A DNA stretch of 64,000 bases from Anaerolinea sp. (lineage in GTDB: Bacteria > Chloroflexota > Anaerolineae > Anaerolineales > Villigracilaceae), in the NCBI GenBank assembly GCA_020047815.1, contig JAIFNG010000016.1, positions 35,623 to 99,622 of the forward strand. The letters are read 5' to 3'. How positions within the stretch are numbered: position 1 is the first letter of the stretch; every line of letters begins with the position of its first letter. Both the position numbers and the translations under genes were made by a program. Of the stretch, positions 43,454 through 52,078 are shown piece after piece. The notes under the pieces are model-generated. The model was not told the origin of the DNA. It saw nothing but the letters and a program-made list of their open reading frames with translations, and did no database searches.

Positions 43454-45202
43454 TCATTCTGTGTCCATGATCACAGTTCGATTACGCCCAGCTACCTTGG
43501 CGGCGTATAAAGCCTGGTCGGCACGCAGCAGCAGGTTATCCACAGTATCAGGCTGCGCTGCATGATGAAGTAATTGAGCGATCCCGAGGCTGATCGTGAG
43601 GCTAAGCGGCCCTTTGTCTGTATCAATCTGCATGGCAGCAATACTGGCATGGATACGCTCGCCAAGTACCAGTGCTTCCTGTGTGCCGGTTTGGGGCAAC
43701 AGAATAATAAATTCATCACCGCCATACCGCCCAAGCACATCCACAGAACGAAGTTGACTGGCAACCACCCGCGTGAGGTATTGCAATGCCTGGTCACCAA
43801 TGGGATGTCCGAAGCCGTCGTTGATCAGTTTGAAATTATCTATATCGAACATTAACACAGAGAGCGGCGAATTATAGCGAAGAGCCATATTAAATTCATG
43901 CGCAGCAAGCTCGAACAGAAAACGACGATTGTGAACTCCAGTCAGCATATCAATGCGCGCCAGTTTTTGTTCGCGCGCAAAAGCTTGCTCGAGTTCCCGA
44001 TGGGTAACTTCAAGTGCATCTTTTGCCTTGCGCAGCTCGGCTTCAGCTTCCTTGCGTGAAGTGACATCTGTATGCGTAGCCGTCATTCGCAATGGACGTC
44101 CTTGCGGGTCATACTCGACAATTTTCCCCTGGTCCAATATCCACCGATAACTCCCATCTTTGGCACGCAAGCGATATTCATCACGATGGACTGGCGTTTT
44201 TCTGTCGAGATGATCCTGCATGGCTTGCAATACCGATGCGCGGTCATCGGGATGGAGCAAATCTTCCCACAACTGGTATGTGGGTTCAATTTCTTTCAGG
44301 CTATAGCCCAGTATTTCCGCCCAGCGTTCATTCCGTAGTACCTCACCCGTTTGGATATTCCAGTCTGAATAACCCAACTGACTACCTTCCATCACTGCTG
44401 CCAGCCGGGCCTCCGATTCTCGAACAATTTCATCCGCCCGTTTGCGCGCGGTAATATCTCGCAGCATTCCTTCATGGTATAAAATATTTCCCTGTTCGTC
44501 ATGCACATAATATCCATGATCTTCAACCCATATCTCTGAACCGTCCTTGCGCCTCATACGATATACATCAACTTCTTCCTGCCCGGTATCCAAAATATGA
44601 CTGCCCCTTTCCTCGGGTAAGAAATAAAGGTCTTTTTTAATATCCACACCCAGCATCTCATCCCTGCTCGAATATCCAAACATCTTTACCAGAGCTGGGT
44701 TTACATCCACAAATTTTCCTGCATGTGTACTGCGGTAGATGCCATCCATCATATTATCAAACAGAGTGCGATAACGTTCCTCAGATCTTCTAAATTCTTC
44801 ATTAACCAGCCTGCGCTCTGTAATGTCATGAATAATGGAAAAGATCGCCGGCTCTTCCTGAAAAGCGATCGGGGATGAATAGACTTCCACAGTGCGCTCT
44901 TCCCCACTGGCAAGCCGATGTGAAAAAATAAAATAATTACGTTCATTATTGAATGCCTTTTGCCGCTCCATTGTCACCTGTTCCGGCGGCAATATATTAA
45001 TCTCCTGAATTGACATGCTGCATAGCTTTAATTTTGAATACCCATAAAAATTTACCGCAGCGTGGTTGGCGTCAAGAATGGCACCCGTTTTTGTTTCGAT
45101 CAGCAGCATGACCGCAGAATGCCCCTCAAACATAAGATGGAAGATCTCTTCATCAAACCTGGCAGTTGATTTACTTTTCGAGGATTTCATTTTATGAGGC
45201 AT
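43454..45202 (-). CDS. PAS-PAS-PAS-GGDEF diguanylate cyclase
   Basis: A 582-residue soluble protein. Three PAS domains (about 18-130, 135-255, 258-385; each ends in a PAC-type ITERR/ITARK/VTSRK block) are linked by a coiled coil (AEAELRKAKDALEVTH) to a GGDEF domain with GGDEF near residue 494-498 and an intact inhibitory I-site RSVD five residues before it. The metal/base-binding sequence LMFDIDNFKLIND is complete. It should synthesise c-di-GMP from GTP with product inhibition. SD GGAG is 9 bases upstream. Its stop overlaps or nearly abuts the HD-GYP gene, so cyclase and phosphodiesterase are co-expressed. Confidence 0.94.
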   Translation of the reverse strand: MPHKMKSSKSKSTARFDEEIFHLMFEGHSAVMLLIETKTGAILDANHAAVNFYGYSKLKLCSMSIQEINILPPEQVTMERQKAFNNERNYFIFSHRLASGEERTVEVYSSPIAFQEEPAIFSIIHDITERRLVNEEFRRSEERYRTLFDNMMDGIYRSTHAGKFVDVNPALVKMFGYSSRDEMLGVDIKKDLYFLPEERGSHILDTGQEEVDVYRMRRKDGSEIWVEDHGYYVHDEQGNILYHEGMLRDITARKRADEIVRESEARLAAVMEGSQLGYSDWNIQTGEVLRNERWAEILGYSLKEIEPTYQLWEDLLHPDDRASVLQAMQDHLDRKTPVHRDEYRLRAKDGSYRWILDQGKIVEYDPQGRPLRMTATHTDVTSRKEAEAELRKAKDALEVTHRELEQAFAREQKLARIDMLTGVHNRRFLFELAAHEFNMALRYNSPLSVLMFDIDNFKLINDGFGHPIGDQALQYLTRVVASQLRSVDVLGRYGGDEFIILLPQTGTQEALVLGERIHASIAAMQIDTDKGPLSLTISLGIAQLLHHAAQPDTVDNLLLRADQALYAAKVAGRNRTVIMDTE

Positions 45203-45442
45203 TCAGTCTCTCCTGTTTACCTTACAGTGCAAAATTTATTTGAATCTGCCAGACTTCATCCTGCTACACTTAAAAAGCAGTAAAAGCCGGGAAGACTTGC
45301 AAACAAATCAAATAATTTTGAAGATAGCCGCAAATTCATATTGTCAGAACTTCACATTAGCTCATCTCAACCAGGATGGCAGGCTATCCGCCTGCGGAAA
45401 CAACCTTCCTGCGCGGGGCATGTGAAACCATTGATTGTATTA

Positions 45443-47035
45443 TTAATCCGAATCAAAGATCACAGTACAATTACGCCCTGACCGTTTGGCGCGATACATC
45501 GCCTCATCGGCGCGGTGAATCAGGTTTTCCACCGATCCATCCTGTGTCTCGTAACCCATTTCCGCAATGCCTATACTTAGCGTAACAAAGACTGGGTTAT
45601 TGCCAATTGCGACGTAAAACGTCTCCACGCTGCTGCGAATGCGCTCAGCCAACAACCAGGCTCGCTGTGCCCCAGTTACCGGCAATATGATCAAAAATTC
45701 TTCGCCACCGTAGCGCCCGATCAAATCCACTTCACGCAATTCGGCGCAGGCGATCTGTGTGACGCGTTCCAGAATCTGGTCTCCCATGGCATGACCAAAA
45801 GTGTCGTTAATCCGTTTAAAATGGTCAAGGTCAAACATGATCACAGATAAGGGATGTCCATAGCGTTTGGCAACTTCAAATTCATGTTCGGCAAGTTCGA
45901 ACAGGTGACGACGGTTAAAGATTCCGGTCAGAGCATCCGTGTGCGCCAGGTGCTGTTCATGTTCAAGCGCAGCCTTGAGCTCAAGATTTGCTTTTTCAAG
46001 TTCCTCCCTGGCTTGTTGCAGATCGGCTTCCACCTGCTTGCGCTTGGTAATGTCCAGTTTAATTGCGATAAAGTGTCTTACGTTTCCCTGTCCATCCAGC
46101 ACTGGAGTAATTGTTTGCTCTTCGCAATATAAACTGCCATCCCTGCGCCGATTTGTCATTTCACCACGCCAAACCTGCCCCGCCAGGATGGTTTGCCACA
46201 TGTTTGTGTAAAACAGCGGATCATGAGTCTCAGACTTAATAAGACGAGTGTCCTGCCCCATGGATTCCTCTTTTGTATATCCTGTCAATGCAACCCAGGC
46301 TGTATTGACCCACTGAATTATGCCGTTTACATCAGTAATGGCAATTGCATTTGCAGCAGCTTCAAGCGCAGCACTTTGTAAAAGGGAGTTTTCTTCCGCT
46401 CGTTTACGTGCGGATAATTCTTCCTGCATTTTTTGTGTCAGGCGCACATTGGACAGGCTGACCGCTATTTGTCCTGCAAAAGATTCCATGGCTGGTATAT
46501 CGTCTTCATTCAACGATAAACCACTAACCACCATCAGGCCCAGCGATTCGTCTTCTACACGCAAAGGAGCAACAATACCTTGTTCGAGTTTTAAGATACC
46601 CGCTATTTGAGTTGCAAAAAGGTGAAGCCCCGGGGGCAACATGGCGGTAACATATTCATTTACGTTTTGTACATAGATGGCCTTGCTTGCGTTGATATCA
46701 CGAGCATATATACCATTGGGGTCAAGTGTAAAGCGATATGCCAATGCCGAAATCCCAGTTAATTCTTCAGTCTGCTGGAGGGAATTTGGCGCGTAAGAAG
46801 TATGCGCCACGGTCAGTGTTTGGCGTTGGTCATCAAGCATAAAAAGTGAAACTTCACCGCCCAGGGATTTGATCTGGTCACCGACAGCGTGATAGACCTC
46901 TTCAGCAGAGTGAGCCCGCTGGATGGATTGTGCGGCGCGGCTGAGAGCCAGCAGAAGATTACGGCTATGTCCAAGTGCATCCTGCGTCAAATTTTCATTT
47001 ACTTTTTGGGGCTTTTCCTTAACCACTTCAACCAT
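45443..47035 (-). CDS. GAF-PAS-GGDEF diguanylate cyclase
   Basis: A 530-residue soluble signalling protein. A GAF domain (about 25-205, LALSRAAQSIQRAHSAEEV to LSNVRLTQKM), one PAS domain (about 220-335, IQWVNTAWVALTGYTKEE), a coiled coil and a GGDEF domain with GGEEF and I-site REVD five residues earlier. LMFDLDHFKRIND-like metal motif (IMFDLDHFKRIND) is intact. Start ATG 47035 is immediately after AAAGG; GTG 47026 would have better SD spacing. The 240-base gap to the next cyclase (45203-45442) holds a small GCAGGC hairpin but no gene or recognised riboswitch; the 165 bases upstream show no gene. Confidence 0.93.
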   Translation of the reverse strand: MVEVVKEKPQKVNENLTQDALGHSRNLLLALSRAAQSIQRAHSAEEVYHAVGDQIKSLGGEVSLFMLDDQRQTLTVAHTSYAPNSLQQTEELTGISALAYRFTLDPNGIYARDINASKAIYVQNVNEYVTAMLPPGLHLFATQIAGILKLEQGIVAPLRVEDESLGLMVVSGLSLNEDDIPAMESFAGQIAVSLSNVRLTQKMQEELSARKRAEENSLLQSAALEAAANAIAITDVNGIIQWVNTAWVALTGYTKEESMGQDTRLIKSETHDPLFYTNMWQTILAGQVWRGEMTNRRRDGSLYCEEQTITPVLDGQGNVRHFIAIKLDITKRKQVEADLQQAREELEKANLELKAALEHEQHLAHTDALTGIFNRRHLFELAEHEFEVAKRYGHPLSVIMFDLDHFKRINDTFGHAMGDQILERVTQIACAELREVDLIGRYGGEEFLIILPVTGAQRAWLLAERIRSSVETFYVAIGNNPVFVTLSIGIAEMGYETQDGSVENLIHRADEAMYRAKRSGRNCTVIFDSD

Positions 47036-47200
47036 CCTTTCGGATTTGTATCATCCCGGAAATGATATTTTGAATACCAATAAATCTAAGTGACTGCCTG
47101 CTTTATCAACGTAAGATCGCCATATTCCCAATCATAATTATAATCAGGACGGTAAATTTATCGGGTTTTTAACATAAAATCGAAAGATTGTATTCCGCCC

Positions 47201-48466
47201 CTATCCCATCATTGTTTTTATCATTTTCCGCACCTGCGTTTGCAAACGACGCGGTTGAATCGAATTTACTTTCACCTCATTAGCCCCCACAAGTTTTGCA
47301 AACCTGGCAAGACCGCGTCCAAGTGCATTGGCGAAACATTCATCCTTTGGAGCGTCCTCTTCCATCCAAAACCCCAAAATATGGAGTGTGTTTGTTTTGC
47401 GGTCCAACTTCGGATCAAGCCGCGCCACCAGATCATCACCGTATAAAATAGGCAGAGTGTAATACCCCCATCGACGCAAGTGAATCGGCTTATATACTTC
47501 CCACAAATATTCAAAATCAAAAACCTGCTTGGCACGCCCGCGTGCGCTCACCATATCCAACGGCGCAAGAAATGTAACTTCCTCCTGCGTGGATAATTCC
47601 AGTGGCTTCCACACATCGGGAATACGCCCTGCTTCCAGATCAGACAGGTGAGCTAGATCGCTGTTCAAGTATAGGAACCCATCCTTTAAGTTTTCGACCC
47701 GCAATCGCGAAGCGATCCCCTGTTCGATGAGTCGTCCAATTCGCTCCCTGCCCTCCTCCCGCGTCACATCCCGATGAAGAAAGCCTGCCAGGCTGGTACG
47801 CCATGTGCTTTCTCGTACCAAGCCAAGGTGTGAGATCGTTTTACGGCTAAAAAAATCTTCGGCTTCAGCTTCGGGCGCGGCATAATCATATTGCTCAGGC
47901 AGGACTCTCTCGCGCAAATCATAGATTCGGTCAAAACCTTTGCGGCTGGAGATCATCACCTCGCCGATCAGCCATAAATAAAACAAAGCAATGGATGCTT
48001 CTTTCCGCCCGCGATAACTCCAGGTTTTGACAGCCTCCCCGCCAAAATCACGATTCCCCAGCGGACCACGCTCACTCAATTCATTCAACACAAATTTCAA
48101 CAACTCAGCGGGCGGGTGTTTATACATCCCATCGTAGTATATTCCCTGTGCTTTGCGATGACTCATGTGCAAGCGCCAGTAGGGAAATTCACTTATTGGA
48201 AACATAAACAGCCAGCCGCCGTAATCAAAAAAGCCACGTTTTTCATACGCAGCTTGATGAAGATGCTCAAGTTTAAAATTCAGGACACGACCATATAATG
48301 CGATCTCCTGGCTGCGCGCAACAATATTCAATGGGTCCAGTTGCAAACCCTGCATTTGCTGGATTGCCTTGGTTGTTCCGTTTAGCCCTTCGAAACGACG
48401 GCCAGGCCAAAGTCCCTGTTGCCCGATTAGGAATCGGCGAAAAGTAATTCGTGAGATGGAATCCAT
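47201..48466 (-). CDS. YcaQ/AlkX-type winged-helix DNA glycosylase-like protein (HTH_42)
   Basis: A 421-residue protein of the HTH_42/DUF1006 family, whose characterised members (AlkZ, YcaQ/AlkX) excise alkylated bases and unhook DNA interstrand crosslinks. The motif LQLDPLNIVARSQEIAL carries Q-x-D rather than the Q-x-Q of AlkZ, matching the YcaQ/AlkX subgroup. Further family segments are GGWLFMFPISEFPYWRLHM and FLAPLDMVSARGRAKQVFDFEYLWEVY. Start ATG 48466 directly follows a terminator T-tract and has no SD. Function as a repair glycosylase is inferred from the family. Confidence 0.87.
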   Translation of the reverse strand: MDSISRITFRRFLIGQQGLWPGRRFEGLNGTTKAIQQMQGLQLDPLNIVARSQEIALYGRVLNFKLEHLHQAAYEKRGFFDYGGWLFMFPISEFPYWRLHMSHRKAQGIYYDGMYKHPPAELLKFVLNELSERGPLGNRDFGGEAVKTWSYRGRKEASIALFYLWLIGEVMISSRKGFDRIYDLRERVLPEQYDYAAPEAEAEDFFSRKTISHLGLVRESTWRTSLAGFLHRDVTREEGRERIGRLIEQGIASRLRVENLKDGFLYLNSDLAHLSDLEAGRIPDVWKPLELSTQEEVTFLAPLDMVSARGRAKQVFDFEYLWEVYKPIHLRRWGYYTLPILYGDDLVARLDPKLDRKTNTLHILGFWMEEDAPKDECFANALGRGLARFAKLVGANEVKVNSIQPRRLQTQVRKMIKTMMG

Positions 48467-48499
48467 AAAAAAATGACCGAGGAGAATTAATCCTCGGTC
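48467..48499 (-). terminator. Intrinsic terminator abutting the YcaQ-type gene start
   Basis: Minus strand 9-bp stem GACCGAGGA / TCCTCGGTC with a 7-base loop, then A and seven Ts. It ends the small membrane-protein operon. The T-tract runs directly into ATG 48466. Confidence 0.85.
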
Positions 48500-48520
48500 G
48501 ATGGTTTGAAAATTCCTTCT

Positions 48521-48712
48521 TTAATCGTCACCCAGCGACGAGATGGCCCGCAACAGGCCAAGGATCAATACACCCAATTTGAGTCCCTCACCAGAGGTGA
48601 TGGCAGTCTCGCGTTCAGTTCTCTCTGCACGGCGGGTAAGGAGGATGGCTGCGACCAAACCCGTAACAGCACCAATGAGTGCACCAAATATAATGATTTT
48701 GCTTTTTTTCAT
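48521..48712 (-). CDS. Small single-pass membrane protein
   Basis: A 63-residue protein with an N-terminal helix after KKSK (IIIFGALIGAVTGLVAAILLTRR), a charged segment RRAERTERE and a second hydrophobic stretch (LGVLILGLLRAIS). It looks like YtxH-type small membrane proteins in layout, but the similarity is only compositional. ATG 48712 overlaps the previous gene stop (ATGA), so it is translationally coupled to it. Function unknown. Confidence 0.75.
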   Translation of the reverse strand: MKKSKIIIFGALIGAVTGLVAAILLTRRAERTERETAITSGEGLKLGVLILGLLRAISSLGDD

Positions 48713-49137
48713 GGGGTACTTATCCTTCCAAAGAATGCCTTCACATTTTCAATGAACCCATCAAGCGCAATCACAGGTTTCACAACCATGTCTGCGCCGC
48801 GAATGATATAACGCTGGGCCAAATAAACATAATCCTGTGCAATACCTGTGTAGTGCGGCAGACTGCTCAATGCGCGCGCCATTAAATAGATAAGGCCAAC
48901 AAGAATGGCAAGCACAATCAACCCGGCAACCAAGGCTGGAATGATTACCCAAATCGTCGAGATTGCCGCCCACCGGCTGACATCACCATTGGAATTAAAT
49001 GTTCCCAAACTGACAAGCACGATCATTCCGATGAAAAAAAACGCACTGATTATTACAGGCAGAATGATCTGCATCGTACGCTGCCTGCGATGCAATCGAT
49101 AGGAGAAATGTTCAGGATGGGGAAGTTGGGCTTTCAT
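48709..49137 (-). CDS. Membrane protein of unknown function
   Basis: A 142-residue protein with a basic N terminus (YRLHRRQRT), two strong membrane helices (about 23-45 and 66-90) and an amphipathic C-terminal part (VYLAQRYIIRGADMVVKP) that could lie along the membrane. Not recognised. TAAAAT with an upstream TG lies 7 bases before ATG 49137 and there is no SD, so it is probably leaderless. It forms a two-gene operon with the 63-residue protein. Confidence 0.8.
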   Translation of the reverse strand: MKAQLPHPEHFSYRLHRRQRTMQIILPVIISAFFFIGMIVLVSLGTFNSNGDVSRWAAISTIWVIIPALVAGLIVLAILVGLIYLMARALSSLPHYTGIAQDYVYLAQRYIIRGADMVVKPVIALDGFIENVKAFFGRISTP

Positions 49138-49144
49138 TACTTAT

Positions 49145-49152
49145 ATTTTAGC
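49145..49152 (-). promoter_or_regulatory. Leaderless-type extended -10 of the small membrane operon
   Basis: Minus strand TGC-TAAAAT with TAAAAT at 49145-49150, ending 7 bases before ATG 49137. Confidence 0.55.
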
Positions 49153-49294
49153 ATAAATGTGATTGACTCTTGTGCAGGTAAAAGTCATGTTTGAAACCTG
49201 AGCTAATACAATAAACAGGGTCATTTGTTATTTTGTAAAACCCATTACCTCTTGCTAAAAATCAGGGAGGCTGAACCTCAAATGCACAAATATC

Positions 49295-49450
49295 ATGAGG
49301 GGTAATTCGAGGATTTCCTCGCTGGTCTATATTGAGAGTACACCTTTCAGCAGAGATTATGTTTTGCTGGGCTGCCGGGAAGCAGATTATGAGTTGGAGT
49401 GGAACCACCATTATCTGTCAGCAGGCCCCAAGATCGGATCATCTGAATAA
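49295..49450 (+). other. Possible 51-codon ORF in a 460-base gap; otherwise nothing recognised
   Basis: The 49138-49597 gap contains one short reading frame with coding-like composition (ATG 49295 to TAA 49448; includes SLVYIESTPFSRDYVLLG and READYELEWNHHYL). It has no SD and no recognised homologue, and may be a decayed gene. A weak CGAGG/CCTCG hairpin overlaps its start. The rest of the gap is A/T-rich and shows no gene. Confidence 0.25.
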
Positions 49451-49585
49451 GACGGGGCAAAGTTGCCGTTCCCGACCCATTTGGGATTTTTTAAATAATT
49501 GTGCCATATTGATTTGCATATCAATCCTGATTCTTGTATTCCATAAAATATCTTTTAAGTTGCCCCCCACTCAATTTAAACCGAT

Positions 49586-49591
49586 TACAAT
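49586..49591 (+). promoter_or_regulatory. Leaderless-type -10 box of the PMT-like gene
   Basis: TACAAT ends 6 bases before ATG 49598; no SD in the gap (TGCCCC). Confidence 0.5.
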
Positions 49592-49597
49592 TGCCCC

Positions 49598-51301
49598 ATG
49601 ACCTACCGACATTTCAAACACGAAGGCTGGCTGTACGCGCTGGCGTTTCTTTTTGCAATCATTTTGCGCTTTGCCCAACTTGGCGCCATGCCGCTCACCG
49701 ATGCGGAAGCCGCGCCCGCCTTGCAGGCCCTGCACATCGCACAAGGACTCAAGCCTGCACTTGACCCACATCCCCTTTACATTCTTTCCACTGCGATCTT
49801 ATTTTTCATCTACGGTGGCGGTACAGACTTCTTAGCCCGATTGCTCCCCGCTCTGGCAGGAAGCGTACTCATCTTTGCCCCCCTGCTTTTTGCGGATCGG
49901 ATCAAACCCCGCTCAAGCCTGGTCCTCGCATTTTTCATTGCGCTGGACCCGGGTTTGGTTGCGCTTTCCCGCCAGGCTGCCAGTCCCATCTTTGCGGTTG
50001 CTTTTCTGTTTTTTGCCTGGGGGTATTACGATCAAAATAAAGCCAGTCTCGCGGGTTTCTTTGCCGCCCTTGTCCTGCTCAGCGGGCCGTCCATATGGGC
50101 AGGCATTCTTGGTCTTGTCATCACGCTGGGAATCCTTCGCTTCATCCACTCACGCCGCGCCACTACTGAAGAGAAAGTAAGACACAGCACCCTACAACTC
50201 AACCGCGAACTATATCTTCCCTTCTTCGCCACACTACTTACCGCTGGTACGCTCTTTTTCATTGTTCCTAATGGACTTAGCGCCGCATTAGCTTCCATCC
50301 CTGCCTTTATCCATGACTGGCTGACTTCTTCCGGTGTTCCTGCAAGCCAGCTTTTCTTTTCTCTTTTTATCTATCAGCCGCTTGGTGTTTTGCTTGTAGT
50401 TTTCGCCATCATTCGCGGCTGGCAGTCAGGAAGCAGCCGCATCATTAATCTCAGTATTTGGCTTTTTATCGCTTTCCTTCTCGCAATCCTCAACCCATCC
50501 CGCCAGATTTCCGACCTTGCCTGGGTATTGATTCCGCTTTGGGCGATAGCTTCCCTTGAACTCATCCGCAATGTTGATGTTTTTACTGAGGAGCGAAGTG
50601 AAGTGGCCGGAGTCGTCTTCCTAACCGCCTTCATCTGGACTTTTGCATGGCTCGATTTCTCAGGGTTGACCACCCTCCCCGTTGAGTCGCGGGAATACAT
50701 CATGCGCTTTTGGCTTCTGGTCGGTTCTCTATTTCTGCTGGTGATGAGCTTCCTGCTGGTTGCGGCTGGCTGGTCCATCCGCGTTGCACGAATTGGCGGG
50801 ATCTGGGGACTGGCTCTTGCATTTGGAACGCTTGGGCTTGCTGGCACAATTGGCGCGGCAGGATTGCGTGGACAGAATTTTCCTGAATTATGGTGGCTGC
50901 CTGAACAGCCTGTTCAAGCACATTTACTCGCATCAACAGTCAGTGACGTCTCCGAATGGGGGCTTGGCCATGACCATGCCGCAGCAGTGACCATTGTTGA
51001 CGTATATTCTCCTGCCTTGGAATGGATATTACGTGAACATCAGGTCTTTGTCGTTAAATCATTGGATGCCTCCAGCACACCGGAAATTGTCATCACCCCA
51101 CTCCAGGATAATCCAGTGCTTTCTTCAGCCTACCGCGGCCAGGATTTCTCCTGGAGGCAAACTCCCCTGTGGAATGTTACCGTACCGCAGGACTGGGTGC
51201 GGTGGGTGGCATTAAGAGAAATGCCGCAAAGCGGCGAGACTATCATCCTTTGGGTGCGCGATGACCTCTTCCTGAATTCTGCATCCATGACAGCTCCCTA
51301 A
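49598..51301 (+). CDS. PMT-like (GT39/GT-C) polytopic membrane protein
   Basis: A 567-residue protein with about eleven to thirteen membrane helices. It begins with a short cytosolic tail, a first helix (LYALAFLFAIILRFAQLG) and a first loop with an acidic pair in LTDAEAAPALQAL, the layout of GT-C enzymes (PMT/ArnT, where D/E in this loop binds metal or donor phosphate). A following loop has DPHPLY. The C-terminal ~100 residues are outside or soluble (VDVYSPALEWILREHQVFVV). A dolichyl/undecaprenyl-phosphate sugar transferase role is inferred from fold only. It precedes cmk by 30 bases. Confidence 0.82.
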   Translation: MTYRHFKHEGWLYALAFLFAIILRFAQLGAMPLTDAEAAPALQALHIAQGLKPALDPHPLYILSTAILFFIYGGGTDFLARLLPALAGSVLIFAPLLFADRIKPRSSLVLAFFIALDPGLVALSRQAASPIFAVAFLFFAWGYYDQNKASLAGFFAALVLLSGPSIWAGILGLVITLGILRFIHSRRATTEEKVRHSTLQLNRELYLPFFATLLTAGTLFFIVPNGLSAALASIPAFIHDWLTSSGVPASQLFFSLFIYQPLGVLLVVFAIIRGWQSGSSRIINLSIWLFIAFLLAILNPSRQISDLAWVLIPLWAIASLELIRNVDVFTEERSEVAGVVFLTAFIWTFAWLDFSGLTTLPVESREYIMRFWLLVGSLFLLVMSFLLVAAGWSIRVARIGGIWGLALAFGTLGLAGTIGAAGLRGQNFPELWWLPEQPVQAHLLASTVSDVSEWGLGHDHAAAVTIVDVYSPALEWILREHQVFVVKSLDASSTPEIVITPLQDNPVLSSAYRGQDFSWRQTPLWNVTVPQDWVRWVALREMPQSGETIILWVRDDLFLNSASMTAP

Positions 51302-51331
51302 TTTCCGACTTGACGGGCAAAAATAAAATAC

Positions 51332-52015
51332 ATGATAAACAAGCCCCCCCCCTCAATCATAGCCCTCGACGGTCCCGCCGCATCGGGCAAATCCACACTT
51401 GGACGCATCCTTGCCGATTCCCTCGGTTACCTTTTCTTTGACACCGGCATCATGTATCGTGCCATCACATGGATCGCGCTCCAGCGTAACCTGGATCTAC
51501 GCGACGAAACCGTCATCACCGAATTGGCGAAAAAAGCACAAATTGACATCCGCCCCCCGTCCAAAGCAGATGGACGCCCATGTGATGTGATTCTCGGCGA
51601 AAGGGATGTCACTTGGGAAATGCGTAACGGCGAAGTGGACGCAAATGTCTCTGTCGTTTCCGCGTATGCGGGTGTGCGCCAGGCATTGTCCGAACAGCAG
51701 CGTCGTATTGGGATGCGAGGCAGGGTCGTTATGGTGGGACGCGATATAGGTACAGTTGTTTTACCCCAGGCCGACCTCAAAATTTACCTGGATGCCAGCG
51801 CCGAGGAGCGCGCCAAACGTAGATTTGATGAAATCATTGCACGCGGCGAAAAAGCGGACTATGACGAAATTCTCCGCAAGGTGATCGAGCGTGACAGAAT
51901 AGACTCCACTCGCGCCGTTGCCCCATTACGCCCGGCTGAAGATGCCATCATTATTAACTCGGATAAAATGAATGCCAAGCAAGTTTTTGCGCATGTCATG
52001 GAGTTGTGTAAATAG
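51332..52015 (+). CDS. cmk: Cytidylate kinase
   Basis: A 227-residue enzyme phosphorylating CMP/dCMP to the diphosphates with ATP. P-loop GPAASGKSTLGR, FDTGIMYRAITW (CMP-binding helix), the VVMVGRDIGTVVLPQADLK strand/loop and AEERAKRR lid arginines are all present, with the short type of CMP-binding insert. Length matches bacterial Cmk. No SD is visible; it follows the PMT-like gene closely and may be co-transcribed. Downstream glgP begins 63 bases after its stop from its own -10 box. Confidence 0.95.
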   Translation: MINKPPPSIIALDGPAASGKSTLGRILADSLGYLFFDTGIMYRAITWIALQRNLDLRDETVITELAKKAQIDIRPPSKADGRPCDVILGERDVTWEMRNGEVDANVSVVSAYAGVRQALSEQQRRIGMRGRVVMVGRDIGTVVLPQADLKIYLDASAEERAKRRFDEIIARGEKADYDEILRKVIERDRIDSTRAVAPLRPAEDAIIINSDKMNAKQVFAHVMELCK

Positions 52016-52061
52016 TACCCAATGATAATGATCTTGGAATTTCACCAGTGTCTAAAAATGC

Positions 52062-52070
52062 TGGTATCAT
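52062..52070 (+). promoter_or_regulatory. Leaderless-type extended -10 of glgP
   Basis: TGG-TATCAT, with TATCAT ending 8 bases before ATG 52079; the gap TCCCCGCT is not an SD. Confidence 0.5.
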
Positions 52071-52078
52071 TCCCCGCT

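Noticed and set aside
45203..45442. c-di-GMP riboswitch in the gap between the two cyclase genes
   Set aside because: The gap has a GCAGGC/GCCTGC hairpin, but none of the conserved c-di-GMP-I features (GCAAA-containing core, tetraloop/receptor pair) could be found.
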